A DNA stretch of 64,000 bases, from NCBI GenBank assembly GCA_963989385.1, contig OZ022499.1:102966786-103030785 (forward strand). The letters run 5' to 3'. A program made the translations under genes and the position numbers. Every line of letters begins with the position of its first letter. Positions within the stretch are counted from its first letter, which is position 1. Source of the stretch: Ctena decussata. Its lineage: Eukaryota > Mollusca > Bivalvia > Lucinida > Lucinidae. A model generated the notes under the pieces. It ran no database searches, had not been told where the DNA came from, and worked only from the letters and a program-made list of their open reading frames with translations. Shown here in pieces: positions 44,931 through 56,789 of the stretch.

Positions 44931-45140
44931 GTTTGCTGATGTAGAGCAGGTTGGAAGCTATATAAAATATCTAAGTATTTGGATAGATAGATCTGAGCAA
45001 ACTGTGAATACCCAGGTCGGATTAGTCTGATCAGAGTCTACACTGTTTTCCTTTCAATCTGCATTGTTTGAAGGCATTACTGCATTGCAAAACCTAACAG
45101 TTCCTTTTTTGGGACAATTACGGTAATTTTTTGAGGTGTC

Positions 45141-45143
<3 letters not shown>

Positions 45144-45179
<36 letters not shown>
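45144..45179. repeat. (TA)n microsatellite
   Basis: Eighteen TA repeats directly after the half-palindrome GAGGTGTCCCAA. 44935-45510 otherwise contains no recognisable gene. Confidence 0.9.
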
Positions 45180-45182
<3 letters not shown>

Positions 45183-45513
45183 TACAGTAATTTTGATTGT
45201 CTCGTGACATTTGCAAAATACTTAAATCTTGAGTAGCTTGTTTGGACTTCTGATGGTTCTATACCATTCTTCCAGTTACTAACTAGTCGCATTGGCCATC
45301 TGGTTGTTTTTCTTTTCTTTATCTGTCACTTGTTTATCAAGCAGAGAAAGAGCTGTTTGCGATCTGTAAAATAAAAAGACTTTTGACATTACCCTATTGT
45401 CTACACTTGACCATGAACAGATCCAGCCCTCACCGCTCATGATATAGCTCATGCCTATTTGTGTTAAGAACAATGATTTTTATTCTGCTACTTGGACTGG
45501 AAACTACTAAAAA

Positions 45514-45753
45514 TGAGCTGTGACACGACAAAACCAACAAAGTGGCATTTGCGCCCAGTGAAGTCTTAGATTAGCCTGGACATCTGTTCAGTCTGAACAG
45601 AGTCTTTGCTGTCCACATGGAGCTACCTTAGACCCTTGGCTACCCATTAAGCACAGAGCAAAAAGTTTAATCAAACTTGGTGGATGCCCTGACTGATCTG
45701 AGTCTGCGCTGGATGCACATGCCACTTTATTGGTTTTGTAGTGTCGCGGCTCA
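45514..45753. mobile_element. MITE family TGAGCCGCGACAC, copy 7
   Basis: TGAGCTGTGACACGACAAAA left and TTTTGTAGTGTCGCGGCTCA right, 240 bp, with typical interior arms. Confidence 0.8.
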
Positions 45754-45804
45754 AATGGTTTCTTCATAAAAGACTGGCATGAACCATGTCATGACTGTTA
45801 TTGT

Positions 45805-46325
45805 GGTATTGATTAGACCTGTTTACAAACAACATGATGGGCCTGATCTGGTATTGATTAGACCTGTTTACAAACTATATGATGGGCCTGATCTGGTATT
45901 GATTAGACCTGTTTCCAAACTACATGATGGGCCTGATCTGGTATTGATTAGACCTGTTTGCAAACTATATGACGGGCCTGATCTTGTATTGATTAAACCT
46001 GTTTACAAACTACATAATGGGCCTGATCTGGTATTGATTAGACCTGTTTACAAACAACATGATGGGCCTGATTTGGTGTTGATAAGACCTGTTTACAAAC
46101 TACATGATGGGCTTGATCTTGTATTGATTAGACCTGTGCACAAACTATATGATGGGCCTGGTATGGGCTTGATCTGGTATTGATTAAACCTGTGCACAAA
46201 CTATATGATGGGCCTGGTATGGGCTTGATCTGGTACAGATTAGACCTGTTTACAAACTTTATGATGGGCCTGATCTAGTATTGATTAGACCCATTTACAA
46301 ACTACATGATGAGCATGATCTGGCC
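45805..46325 (+). repeat. 45-bp minisatellite, ~11 copies
   Basis: The unit begins GGTATTGATTAGACCTGTTT and ends ATGATGGGCCTGATCT. Because 45 is a multiple of three it stays open over ~8 units as a 134-codon ORF (repeat VLIRPVYKLYDGPDL). Units near 46135-46230 carry an extra TGGTATGGGCT. No start context, splice signals or family similarity support a protein. Confidence 0.85.
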
Positions 46326-46945
46326 ACAGAAAAATTAGTGTATCTGAGCAAGCATGCAAACTGTAGAGTTAGGCCTAGATCAGCCTATGATCTGCACAGG
46401 CTGATCTGAGTCTGACTGTAGTTTTAGTTGCCCAGATTATTTAGAGTCAATAGATAGTTGATAAGCTAGAAAGTATGTTTGTGAAACACCAAGCCCCCAA
46501 CCATATGCTTGCCACTAAAGGTGTCAAACTTTAGATGTCTAGCATGACTTGCTCATTTTGTGACAGAATTTGCCCAAAAGTTAATCAGGTGATCTACACT
46601 TAAGCCCCTAGCAGAAATAGACTACCCATAATTATGTTTTATACAGATGAGAAAAGGGGAACAACTCTGTCAATACTGTATGCATCATAACGCAACCAAC
46701 ATCAGAATGATCAGCACATCAAATACTATTAGTATACCAAAAATCAGGGTTCTTGGTCAAACAGTTCAAAAGTTGGAAAATGCCAAATTCAACAAAGGGG
46801 CATAATTCGGTCCATTTTTCACAGAATTTGCCAAAAGTATATCAGGTGATTTACGCTTAAGACCCTAGCAGTATGCCAAATATGAACATCCTAGGCAATA
46901 TGGTATTCCCAGGATTTTGGGAACAAACTTTTGTGAAAATTTTTA

Positions 46946-48239
46946 AACAAGTAGCCCAAGGGCAACGACCGCTCACCTGAGTTCTTAAATGTAAGCTTCC
47001 AGCTCAGGTAAGCTAATAAACAGGCTGCAATTCTATAGGATTTGATGACCCCATGGGGTGTGGCAAGTTTGGACTCCCAGGGGCTTGATTGGCAGGAATT
47101 ATGTAGAGAACCGCTATACATTGCTACATACTAAATATATCAGCTCTTGGCCTTACGGTTTTACAGAAGAAGATTTTTGAATGTTCTTTAGCTATATACC
47201 TCTACATAAACAAACGACCCCCTGGAGTGTGGCCAGTTTGGGCCTCAGGTGCTTGATTGGCAGAATTTATGCAGGGGATCACTTAACATTAATGCATCCT
47301 ATATATGTAAGCTCTGAGCCTCATGGTTTCAGAAAAGAAGATTTTTGAAGTCTTTTCCATTATAAGTCTATGGGAGTAGCATGGCCAATTTGGACCCCAG
47401 GGGGGCATGGTTGACAGGATTTAAGTTGGAGACCACTAAACGTTGCAACATACTAAAGAAGTTAGCTCTGGGCCTCATGATTTAAGAAGATTTTTGAAGA
47501 TTTTCCCATTGTAAGTCTACGGGAGCTAATGACCCCCGGCACGTGGCCTATTTGGGCCAAGGGGCATGGTTGACAGGAGTTATGTAGGGGACCACTAGAC
47601 ATTGCTACTTGCTACATATATAAGCTCTTGGCCTCATGGGTACAGAGAAGAAGTTTTTTTTTCTAAATTTTCACAATGTAAGTCTATGGGAGCTTATGAC
47701 CCCCGAGGCATGGCCAATTTGCATCCCAGGGGCATGATTGGCAGGATTTATATAGGGGACCACTAGGCATTGCCACATGCTACATAATAAGCTCTGGGCC
47801 TCATGGTTTCAGAGAAGAAGATTTTTTCAGATTTTCATATTGTAAATCTATGGGAGCTTATGACTCCTGGGGTGTGGCCAATTTGAAACCCGAGGGGAAT
47901 GGTTGCCAGGATTTATGTAGGGGACCACTAGACATTGCTACATGCTACATATATAAGCTCTGGGACTCATCGTTTCAGAGAAGAATTTTTTAAGGTTTTC
48001 CCATTATAAGTCTATGGGAGCTATATGTTGCCATGGCAACCAGAGTTCCGATCCAATCTGCCCTTAAGCCTAATGCAGTCAATCTCCCTCTCCAACAATG
48101 CTACACATAAAATTTGATCAAGATTGGACGGCTGGTTTAGGAGATATTGGTGTTTAAATGTGTGGACGACGACGACGACGGACGACAGACTACGGACCAA
48201 GGCTATAGTATAAGCTTACCTAGACAGGTGAGCTAAAAA
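46946..48239 (-). mobile_element. Array element H (Helentron-like), minus strand
   Basis: On the minus strand the 5' end is TTTTTAGCTCACCTGTCTAG, then a GTC/GTCC-rich tract (48160-48200). About seven units of 155-168 bp follow (TGTGGCCAATTTG-like at 47047, 47215, 47375, 47530, 47697 and 47862). The 3' end is CTCAGGTGAGCGG, hairpin GCCCTTGGGC, then TACTTGTTT. Its target is intact at 58447-58470. Confidence 0.8.
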
Positions 48240-48791
48240 GGGGCATAATTCTGTAAGTACATGGCAGACGGAAAAGGAAAATAAAAATACAGGTCTGCTT
48301 ATTAGCTCACCTGAGCCGAAGGCTCAAAGGTGAGCTTATAGTATAGGCAGGCCTCCGTCGTCAGTTGTTGTCGTCGTCCACACTCTTTAAACGTCTTCTC
48401 AGAAACCAGTGGGCCTATTCTATTCTATTCTATTCTATCCCATAACCTTACTAGGTCGTTGGGGCACCACAGATGACTTCGAAACAATCCCTTTCCACCT
48501 TGTCCTGTCCGGTCAGAGTAAATACCACTAAGAACTACTAAGAACTACTAAGAGGCACTAAGAAGCACTAAGAACTACTAAGAGGCACTAAGAACTACTA
48601 AGAAGCACTAAGGGGCACTAAGAACTACTAAGAGGCACTAAGAATTACTAAGAAGCACTATGTAGCACAGAACAACACTTTTTGATGAACAAAAATAAAT
48701 TAAAAGTATTTTTTGAGCCTGTCCGGGAAGTATATCTAGTTGCTTTTCTCGCAGATATACATGTAATTATTAAATAATATTATTTCTTATT

Positions 48792-48794
<3 letters not shown>

Positions 48795-48827
<33 letters not shown>

Positions 48828-48853
48828 AGAGAGAGAGAGAGAGTGAGAGAGAG
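48795..48853. repeat. (GA)n microsatellite
   Basis: About 29 GA repeats with one TAAA interruption, followed by GTGAGAGAGAGG. A related CT-rich tract (CTCTCTCTCGCGCGCG) is at 50112-50143. Confidence 0.9.
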
Positions 48854-50926
48854 GGGGGAATCGCCTGTAAATGAGTATGGAAAAGAATTAAAAGAAAAAA
48901 TACAGAATACGAAATTTGTGATCAGAATTTAATAAATAGATGCTTTTTAAGTTTGAAACGTCAAAAGAATTAAACTTTCCCTTTTGAAAATACACATGCG
49001 TTTTTTTTAGTTCAACTCGGGCGCTTTATGAAAAATGACAATTTTATGTACATTGACGATTGTGCAGTTAATTAACAAGATTTGCACAATAGGGAATATA
49101 ATAAATAGTTTATATAAACCAGCATGACCATAACTTCAATAGCCCTTATCTTAATAAGCGCCACAAGCATCATCAGGACTTGACTGTAAATTAGCATATT
49201 ACACGTATAGTCTGCTAGTACGTACAAACAGGTACATCGCTTTGTCATATATGCATTTGTCAGCTGATCCCATATTTCTTTAAATTTGTCCAATGCAAAT
49301 TACCCATTGATCTCTAAAAACATCTCTTTATGTTGTATTCTGAAACCACAGAGAACAACATATATGAGAAGTCTGCTGACTTCCGGGGAGATAGATGACT
49401 TTATGTTTTTTTGTTTTTTTTTTTCTTCTGTTTTTTTTTTTTTTCATATTTCTGTTATTACCCCACAAATTACCACTTTAATGTGCTTTGATTTTCCAAA
49501 ATCGAAGAATGTAATTAATTCAGATGGTGCATATATTGATTTGAGTTTTAAAGTTAACCAAAAAAAAAAAGGATTTTGGCACACTAATATAAGTTGCCTG
49601 ATTTAGTCACTCAGTTTTGTTAAATGTGGTTATTGTGAAAGATTCTGACGAAATCATATATGAAAGTGGCCAAAGTACCCTAATCATAAGTCCAAACCTA
49701 ATAAGTCCTTTCAACATTGACAATTCCGGAATATTTTAGATACATAGATATGGACCCCAACTTGATAGAGGTGTGATCAGGTGCTCGCAAGCAGTATGCA
49801 TCACCTGCCTAATATAATACACCCGCCATGTCTATGTATCAGTAGAAAAAGTCAGTGAAAAGGAAAGTCCGGTATTTGAAAGCTTAACGGCCATCAAATC
49901 GGAAATGAGTTTAGAAACGGCCACATTGTAGGGATCAACGAGGTCATGGTGTCTCCTATAAAACTTTTTAACTGTCGGCACAAGCTTTACTTTTGGTTAG
50001 CAGCTAGCGAGCCCGCGAACGAGAAGCCTATTATCAGAATAAGGTGGTCTGAGCTTTCCTATTCGAATACCTCCTCTTTCCTTTACTCTTAAAACATGTA
50101 CGCTTCAGACTCTCTCTCTCTCTCTCGCGCGCGCGCTCTCTCTCCCCTAGTATACTAGGGAAAATTAAATATTCTATGACCAGTGTTTGACATAGCGTTG
50201 CATGTGTACCAAGACGTTTTGAAGCCTGGGGGAATACATGTAAAATGGAAAATGGAAGAGTCTGGTCAGTATGCGCAGATGCGTAGACTAGACTAAGTAT
50301 TTACTGTTCGAAATTACATGTTATCCCGGTGGAAAGATATTGAAAAATAATTATGCTTTGGAACAGCAGAACAACGGCAACCCAGATCAGTCAATCAAAT
50401 TTAGTTAAAATATCTACATTTTACTTGTAGCATCCGACACTAAAATTTATTAACACATGGAAAGATCAAAAAGAGCAACTTATCATGCGGGCTTGAGGAC
50501 ATATCTAGACTCTTATCAAAACCTGGGATCAACGTCTTACAAAGCCTGAGCGTATATGCAGTCTGATCAGAGTCTTGATGTTGGGAACTCATGCCAGAGC
50601 GATCAGTGCCAATGCTCGATTGAGCTGCGTCAAGACAGCATTTGATTTTGACACATATTTACCAAGACAGATCTACCATGCAGTCTGATCAGTCCTTGAT
50701 GTTGGTTATTCTTGAGACTACTTAATATCCAGCCATAACACTTAAACATTTCAGTTCACCTAACAAGATCGCTGACGGTCGCTCTCCCAGTGCTATGAAT
50801 TCACGTAAACTGGTCAAATTTAGACACCTTTGAGTTTCAAAACAGTTCTGAAAAAATATTTCGGTCATTTTAGTCAACAATCAAAGGGATGGAAACCTTC
50901 CGAACTTACGTCATTTCAACAGTAAA

Positions 50927-51040
50927 TCAGAACGGCTGTGAGCAATAGAGCCTGTGCAGTTCAAGCGGACTCGAACCCATGGCCGCTTGATCAGCACGCC
51001 AACGTTTAACCCACTGAGCTGCTACTACCGGAGCTCCTAG
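50927..51040 (-). repeat. tRNA-derived SINE, minus strand
   Basis: On the minus strand, GTAGCAGCTCAGTGGGTTAA forms the A-box region and CATGGGTTCGAGTCC a good B-box. Same family as 23735-23820. It is not a tRNA gene because the variable region is too long and the acceptor stem does not pair. Confidence 0.65.
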
Positions 51041-51579
51041 TTGCCGATCATAACGACCCACTTCTGAAATGATGAACTTTGATGTTTGTTCAATAAAAAT
51101 CTTTACAGGTAAAGGATCCAATTCATTGTCCCACTTTTGTTAGTTGCTCAATAGGGACACAGGCTTGTCACTGTTCGAAAACCTGTTTCCCCTTATTTTG
51201 TTTATGATGTATCCTATATTAAACTATATTAAAACAACCTACTGTAAACAAAATTGAAGGTAGAAAAGTTTTATAATGATTTATATTACTAAAGGGGGGG
51301 GGGGGCGCATTTTTGATCGTAACAGCCTGTATGAAATTTGTTTTGAAACATGCCCTGAACCGTAAAAGTTCGGGACAACACCGCAAGTTTTTTAATACGG
51401 AAACTGCCTGTTAAATTAACACAGTGCCTTAACTCACGGCGCATTTAAAATTATTTTCTTAATTGACGGAATAAATTGCGTGTTAATTAACATGAAACTC
51501 AGATTTTCACACATGTTGAGTCTTGCGCCTAGCGTCCAGTGACAGTTTTGATAAACAGAATTAAATGCAATTGAGTATC

Positions 51580-53182
51580 TTTTTAGCTCACCTGAGCCAG
51601 CGGCTCCGGGGGAGCTTATAGGATGGTAAGGCTCCGTCGTCCGTCCGTCAACATTTCAAACGACTTCCCCTCTGAAACTGCTGGACCAATAGTAACCAAA
51701 TTGCATTTAGAGCCTCTAGGGGGGCGGGGGAACGAAAAGTTGTTCAAATGGACTTGGTTACATGACCAACATGGCCGCCACGCCCATATATGGTAAAAAC
51801 CTTTAAAATCCTTCTTCTCAATAACCAATAGGCCGATTGCTTTGAAACTAGGTATGTAGCATCGGATATGCAAGTACTACTAAGATTGTTCAAAGTATGA
51901 CCTTGGGTCGACCGTGACCTTTTTTACGGGAAGGTCAAATTTGCTTTCTGATGCTTTTATATGGGAAAATGCTAGAACATAGATTTCATGGAACGTATTG
52001 AAGATTAAGACCTAAAAATTAGTATCTACATTCATCCTAATGGGTACATGAAGATTTATGAGTACAAGAGGTCAAGGTCATTCTTTGACCCAGAACTCTC
52101 ATATTTTGACAATTTCAAACAATCTTTTCAAAAGCCACTGGGCCAATTGAAATCAATTTTCATATAGAGTCTCCAGGGGTTGAGGAAACGAAAATTTATT
52201 CAAACAGTCCGGGTCAAATAACCAACATGGCCGCCACACCCATATATGGTAAAAACCTTTAAAACGCTTCTTCTCCAGTACCAACAGGCCGATGGCCTTG
52301 AAACTTGGTTTGTATTATCATATACAGGAGTACTACCAAGGTTGTTCAAATTATGACATTGCGTTGACCTTGACCTTTTTAACGGTAAGGTCAAATTTGC
52401 TTTCTGTAGCAATGATATGGGAAAATGCTAGAACATAAGATTTCTTGAAAACTGTCGAAGATTTTGACCTGAAAATTGGTATATACAGTCATCTTAATGA
52501 GTACATGAAAATTAATATGTACAAGAGGTCAAGGTCATTCTTTGACCTTGGTCTTTCATAATGAGAAAAATTCACACATTTCCTCAAAAGCCACTGGGCC
52601 AATTGTAACCAAATTTCATGTAGAGCCTTTAAGGGCTGAGGGAACTAAAATTTGTTCAAACGGTCTGGGTCACATGACCAACATGGCCACCATGCCCCTT
52701 TTATGGCAAAAACCTTTACAAATCTTCTTCTCCAGAACCAAATGATTGATGGCCTTGAAACTTGGTGTATATAGCATCAGGTACTTGAGTACTATTAAAA
52801 GCGTTCAAATGAAGACCTTGGGCTGACCTTTACCATTTTAATGCAAGGTCAAGTATGGGAAAATACTAGAACATAAGATTTCATGGCAATTTTAGAAGAT
52901 TTTGGCCTAAAAATGGTACCAGTATATACAGTCATCTTAGTTAGTACATGGAAGATTTGCGGGTACAAGAGGTCAAGGTCATTCTTTGACCTCTGACCTA
53001 TGTCTCTCATATTTTGACGATTTAAGACATCTCCTCAAAAGCCACTGGGCTAATTATAACCAAATTCATACACAACCTCCAGGGGCTGAGGGAACGAACA
53101 TTTATTCAATTGGTCTAGATCACGTGACCTACATGGCCACCATACTCAGGTGAGCGATTCAGGGCCGCATAGCCCTCTTGTT
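51580..53182 (+). mobile_element. Array element J (Helentron-like)
   Basis: The 5' end TTTTTAGCTCACCTGAGCCA is followed by a GTCC tract (51635-51648). Four ~430-460-bp units contain ACATGACCAACATGGCCGCC and TGGGAAAATGCTAGAACAT. The 3' end CTCAGGTGAGCG (53148-53160) is the inverse of the 5' terminus, followed by AGGGCCGCATAGCCCT and CTTGTTTT. It is nested in the 5.64-kb element. Confidence 0.8.
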
Positions 53183-53611
53183 TTACTTAAATGTATACAT
53201 AAGGAAAGTATGAATTTGCATGGATATACAGCTTTTTGGTGTGTTTTTTTCTGCTCAAAATATATGGTAGGTCCTGGTTGTGGGTACTCATTTAAACTGC
53301 CTCCGCCTAACAGGTAATTTTAACGAGTGCGCACAAGTTGTGGTCTGAGTAGAAATTAGAACACACGAATCTAAGCAGTATATTCTAGAAAAACTGTTGT
53401 ATCACAATAAGCATGTGATCATATAACATTTGAATCAATCTGAAAACACACACAAAAAAGAAAGAAAAGAAGACAAAAAGAAAGAGAGAAAAGAAAAAAA
53501 ATCAGTTCAAAAGAAGAACAAAAGAATAACGAAATTCAAACAAACGAAAAAAAAAGTGACTAAACTTTCATACAACTAATGCCCATATTCCAGAGATTCA
53601 CAATAGAGTCC

Positions 53612-53970
53612 TTTTATCATAGGACGTCGCATCTGAGAGTGTAATAAAGCCATGTATTAAAAACGATAATCCACTAGTGGATTAAATATGCAAATTACGT
53701 CGTAACGTCATACGTTGACGTCCATTAAAACGTCGCGTTTTCTAATGGCGAAATCGTGACGTTTTAGTGCAAATTTTGCTTATAAAATGCGATTTTAGTG
53801 TCATATGATAAATAGAATCTTGCATTCGTGCTCCTGTATTATTGAATTTATTAAACTCGTTGGGGAAAACCGATAAGATGCTCGGCAAAGCCTCGCATCT
53901 TATCTTTTTCCCCAACTCGTTTAATAAATTCAATAATACATGAGCACTCATGTAAGATCCTCTATTTATA
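53612..53970 (-). repeat. 360-bp repeat, inverted partner of 34283-34642
   Basis: Reverse complement of the copy at 34283: GACGTCGCATCTGAGAGTGT, CGATAATCCACTAGTGGATT, and the long palindrome with CTCGTTGGGGAAAA / TTTTTCCCCAACTCG. Nested just inside the right decamer array of the 5.64-kb element. Confidence 0.75.
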
Positions 53971-54149
53971 TTTTTGTTTCTAGTGCCTCTTCGTGTTTCT
54001 TAGTAGTTCTTAGTGTCTTAGTGCTTCTTGGTGCTCCTTAGTAGTTCTTAGTGCCTCTTAGTGCTTCTTAGTAGTTCTTAGTGCCTCCTAGTAGTTCTTA
54101 GTAGTTCTTAGTGCCTCTTAGTAGCTCTTAGTGGTATTTACCCTGACCC

Positions 54150-54427
54150 GTCCTGTCTTCAGCTGCCCTAGTTGAGCTGGCAAAATCCATCCCTGTCCAC
54201 TCTTTAATATTGTCTTCCCACCTCTTCTTCTGTGTGCCTCTTCTTCTTTTTCCTTTCACTGTGCCCTGTAGAATCGTCTTTGCTAAACCAGAAGACCTTG
54301 TGACGTGACCGAACCACCTTAGTTTCCGTTTCTTGACCAGCGTCAGGAGTTCATCATATTCTCCAATGGCTGTTTGGATCTTCCTGCGAACCTCCTCATT
54401 GGTTACATGGTCCTTGTAGGAAATGTT
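54150..54427 (-). pseudogene. LINE reverse transcriptase C-terminal fragment
   Basis: On the minus strand it reads TNEEVRRKIQTAIGEYDELL, then KKRKLRWFGHVTRSSGLAKT and RGTQKKRWEDNIKEWTG. This is the conserved C-terminal tail after the reverse transcriptase domain in RTE- and CR1/jockey-like LINEs. The frame continues logically at 48509 beyond the inserted element. Non-functional fragment. Confidence 0.85.
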
Positions 54428-55193
54428 CAGTGGGCCGATTGAAACCAAATGTCATATGGAGCGTTTACAGAATGGGGGAACAAAAGTTAATATATTTTGT
54501 CCAGGTCACATGACCAAGATGGCCGCCATGCCCATATATGGTAAAAACCTTAAAAAATCTTCTCCAGAACCAATGCGCCGATTGCCTTAAAGCTTTATAT
54601 GTAGCATCTGGGACTCTAGTACTTTAAAGTTCATTTTTCTGTTTGCTGTTGTGCTTTGTGATATGGAAATGCAGTCATTTATATACCTCTGAATTTTAGA
54701 GGTCAAGGTCATTTAGTGACCTTGGTCCAAGGTTAATGGTTTGTCATTTGTCAACATTTTCAAAGGACTTCTCTGAAGAAACTACTTGGCCAATTTCAAT
54801 CAAATTTCATATGCAACCTTCAGGCAAAGTGTGAAAGCCAGATTGAAGATTTGGTTTAGGTCACATGACCAAGATGGTCGCCATGCCCATATATGGTTAA
54901 AACCTGAAAAAGTCTTCTTCTCCAAACCACTTGGCCGATTGCATTGAAACCTGGTATGTAGCATTTGGGACTCCAGTGCTTTAAATTTTATACAAATGTT
55001 GGCCATGGGTTTACCTTGACCCATTTTATGGCAAGGTCAAATTTGGTTCCTCAGGTTTTTGAAAGGTGAAACTGAAAAAGTGCATTTTTCTGTTTGCTGT
55101 TGTGCTTTATAATATTGAAATGTAGTCAAAAGCCAGATCGAAGATTTGGTCTAGGTCACATGACCAAGATGGTCGCCATGCCCATATATGGTA

Positions 55194-56493
55194 ACAAGAA
55201 TTGTCTCGCCTGCTGGCGCTTTGTCACAAAGCAGAGCTAAATCAGCAAAGATGTATATATATGAACCAAGTTTCTTGGCTCGAGCCCTTATAGTTTCTGA
55301 GAAACAGACCTAAACGCGAAAACAAGACAAAAAATTGCAAAGTCAGTCAACCATAAAATGTTCGTAAAGACTCAATATTGATGATGATTTTGAGCTCTTC
55401 TCTTCCAAATAAATGCTTGACCCAAGTTTCATGGCTCTAGCCCTTATAGTTTTTGAGAAACAGACCTAAACACATAACTTGACAAAAATTGCAAAGTCAG
55501 TCAACCGTAAAATGTAGGTCAAGACTCAATATTGATAATGGATTTGAGATTTACTCTTCTAGATGTACTCAAGAACCCAGTTTCGAGGCTCTAGCCCTTA
55601 TGGTTTCTGAGAAAATGACCTAAACACGAAAACTTGACACAAAAATTGCAAAGTCAGTCAACCGTGAAATGTAGGTGAAGACTCAATATTGATGATGGCT
55701 TTGAAATTAACTCTTCCAGATGTACGCATGAATCAAGTTTAATGGCTCTTGGTCTTATAGTTTCTGAGAAAATGACCTAAACGCAAAAACAGGACAAAAA
55801 TTGCAAAGTCAGTCAACCGTAAATCAGTCAGGTACACAACCTTTAAAAGTTAATAAAAATATAACTTGAAGCAGTTAGAATTATCCTATTTACCACTAAT
55901 TTCAAAGTGAGGCTGCAGAAAAATAACTTATTTAGGTTATGTCTGAAATTATTTAGGCCAAGGTCAGATTTGCAATCTCCAAATAAATAACTGTTGTAAG
56001 TTAAAAAGTAGCTAATTTCCTGATCTTCAAGGGCCTTGCGTACCAATTTCTAGACGATGCGTACAGAATTTTATTGCTTAATCATAAAGTTATGTAAGAA
56101 ATCTTTCAGGGAAAATTACCCAAACTGTCCATAAAAATTGCTGTATCTCCAGAATATGAAGGTGAAAAAAGACACTTTAACTTAAACAGGTTACTTCTGC
56201 TATAGTCACAAAAAATTATAACTGCTTCAAGTTATTAATTTTTTTAACTTTTCAAGGTTATGTACCTGACTGGTAAATTGTAGGTCAAAACTCAAAATTG
56301 ATAATGACTTTGAGATCTACTCTTCCAGATGTATGCATGGACCAAGTTTCATGGCTCCAGCCCTTATAATTTCTGAGAAAATGACCTAAACGCAAACACT
56401 CGACAAAAGTTTACGCCGACGACGCCGCCGCCGCCGACGACACCGGAAAAGCAATACATATGTCTCGCCTCTGCTTCGCAGGCGAGACAAAAA
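55194..56493 (-). mobile_element. Array element K (Helentron-like), minus strand
   Basis: On the minus strand the 5' end is TTTTTGTCTCGCCTGCGAAG, folding with GCAGAGGCGAGAC, then a GTCGGCGGC-rich tract (56413-56450). Core units are ~157 bp (AAGTTTCATGGCTCTAGCCC on the plus strand at 55268, 55428, 55580 and 55737). At the 3' end GCAGGCGAGAC is the exact inverse of the 5' GTCTCGCCTGC, then AATTCTTGTT. It sits in the A-run of GGTAAAAACC inside element I. Confidence 0.85.
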
Positions 56494-56520
56494 CTTTAAA
56501 AAGTCTTTTTCTCCAGAACC

Positions 56521-56789
56521 GCGTAGCGCAATCGGTAGGGTACCTGACTCATAAGTCAGAGGTCCTGGGTTTGAAACCCGGTCTGTCCACATACTTTCGT
56601 TTCTCCTTCCGCTGATTCAAGAAGGGCAGTTGTCAGTTACTGGCGAAAGTATGTGCACTTAGTACTGGTTAATCGCTTAGGAGGTCTAAGCCTGCCGAGG
56701 AATAGTGTGGTTAGGTTAACTGACCGTCTCGACATGACCATAGCTGTTTACCGTGGATGTTAAGCATCAAATCAATCAATCAACTAAAT
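56521..56789 (+). mobile_element. tRNA-derived SINE with (AATC)n tail, copy 2
   Basis: GCGTAGCGCAATCGGTAGGG head, GGTTTGAAACCC B-box (one change), the same body as 15635-15889 and an (AATC)n tail. An exact 11-bp target duplication TCTCCAGAACC is at 56510-56520 and 56790-56800. Confidence 0.9.

Larger units (their letters stand above)
48510..54149. mobile_element. 5.64-kb inverted-repeat element with decamer arrays
   Basis: Both ends read GGTCAG(A/G)GTAAATACCAC inward and pass into arrays of a 10-bp unit (ACTAAGAACT, ACTAAGAGGC, ACTAAGAAGC): 48527-48660 at the left and ~53991-54134, inverted, at the right. The 8-bp duplication GTCCTGTC (48502-48509 and 54150-54157) flanks it, and removal restores the LINE reading frame. 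No transposase is visible. 48663-50925 holds only a (GA)n tract and no gene, and 53190-53600 nothing recognised. Nested inside are a SINE, element J and the 53612-53970 repeat. An 8-bp duplication is seen in hAT, P and Zisupton-type elements; the superfamily is not assigned. Confidence 0.8.
48416..54427 (-). mobile_element. 5'-truncated LINE 3' fragment, itself split
   Basis: Flanked by CAGTGGGCC at 48407-48415 and 54428-54436 (9-bp target duplication). On the minus strand it consists of 54427-54150 plus 48509-48416 and ends in an (ATAGA)n tail. The 5' end is truncated to about 370 bp of the element. The gap 48510-54149 is a later insertion. Confidence 0.8.

Noticed and set aside
45779..46183. 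134-codon repetitive ORF as a possible gene
   Set aside because: Open only because the minisatellite unit is 45 bp. No signal peptide, no start context, no neighbouring exons.
49286..49606. 106-codon ORF inside the 5.64-kb element as a possible transposase
   Set aside because: Composed mainly of poly-F/K from T- and A-runs, with no DDE or other domain signature.
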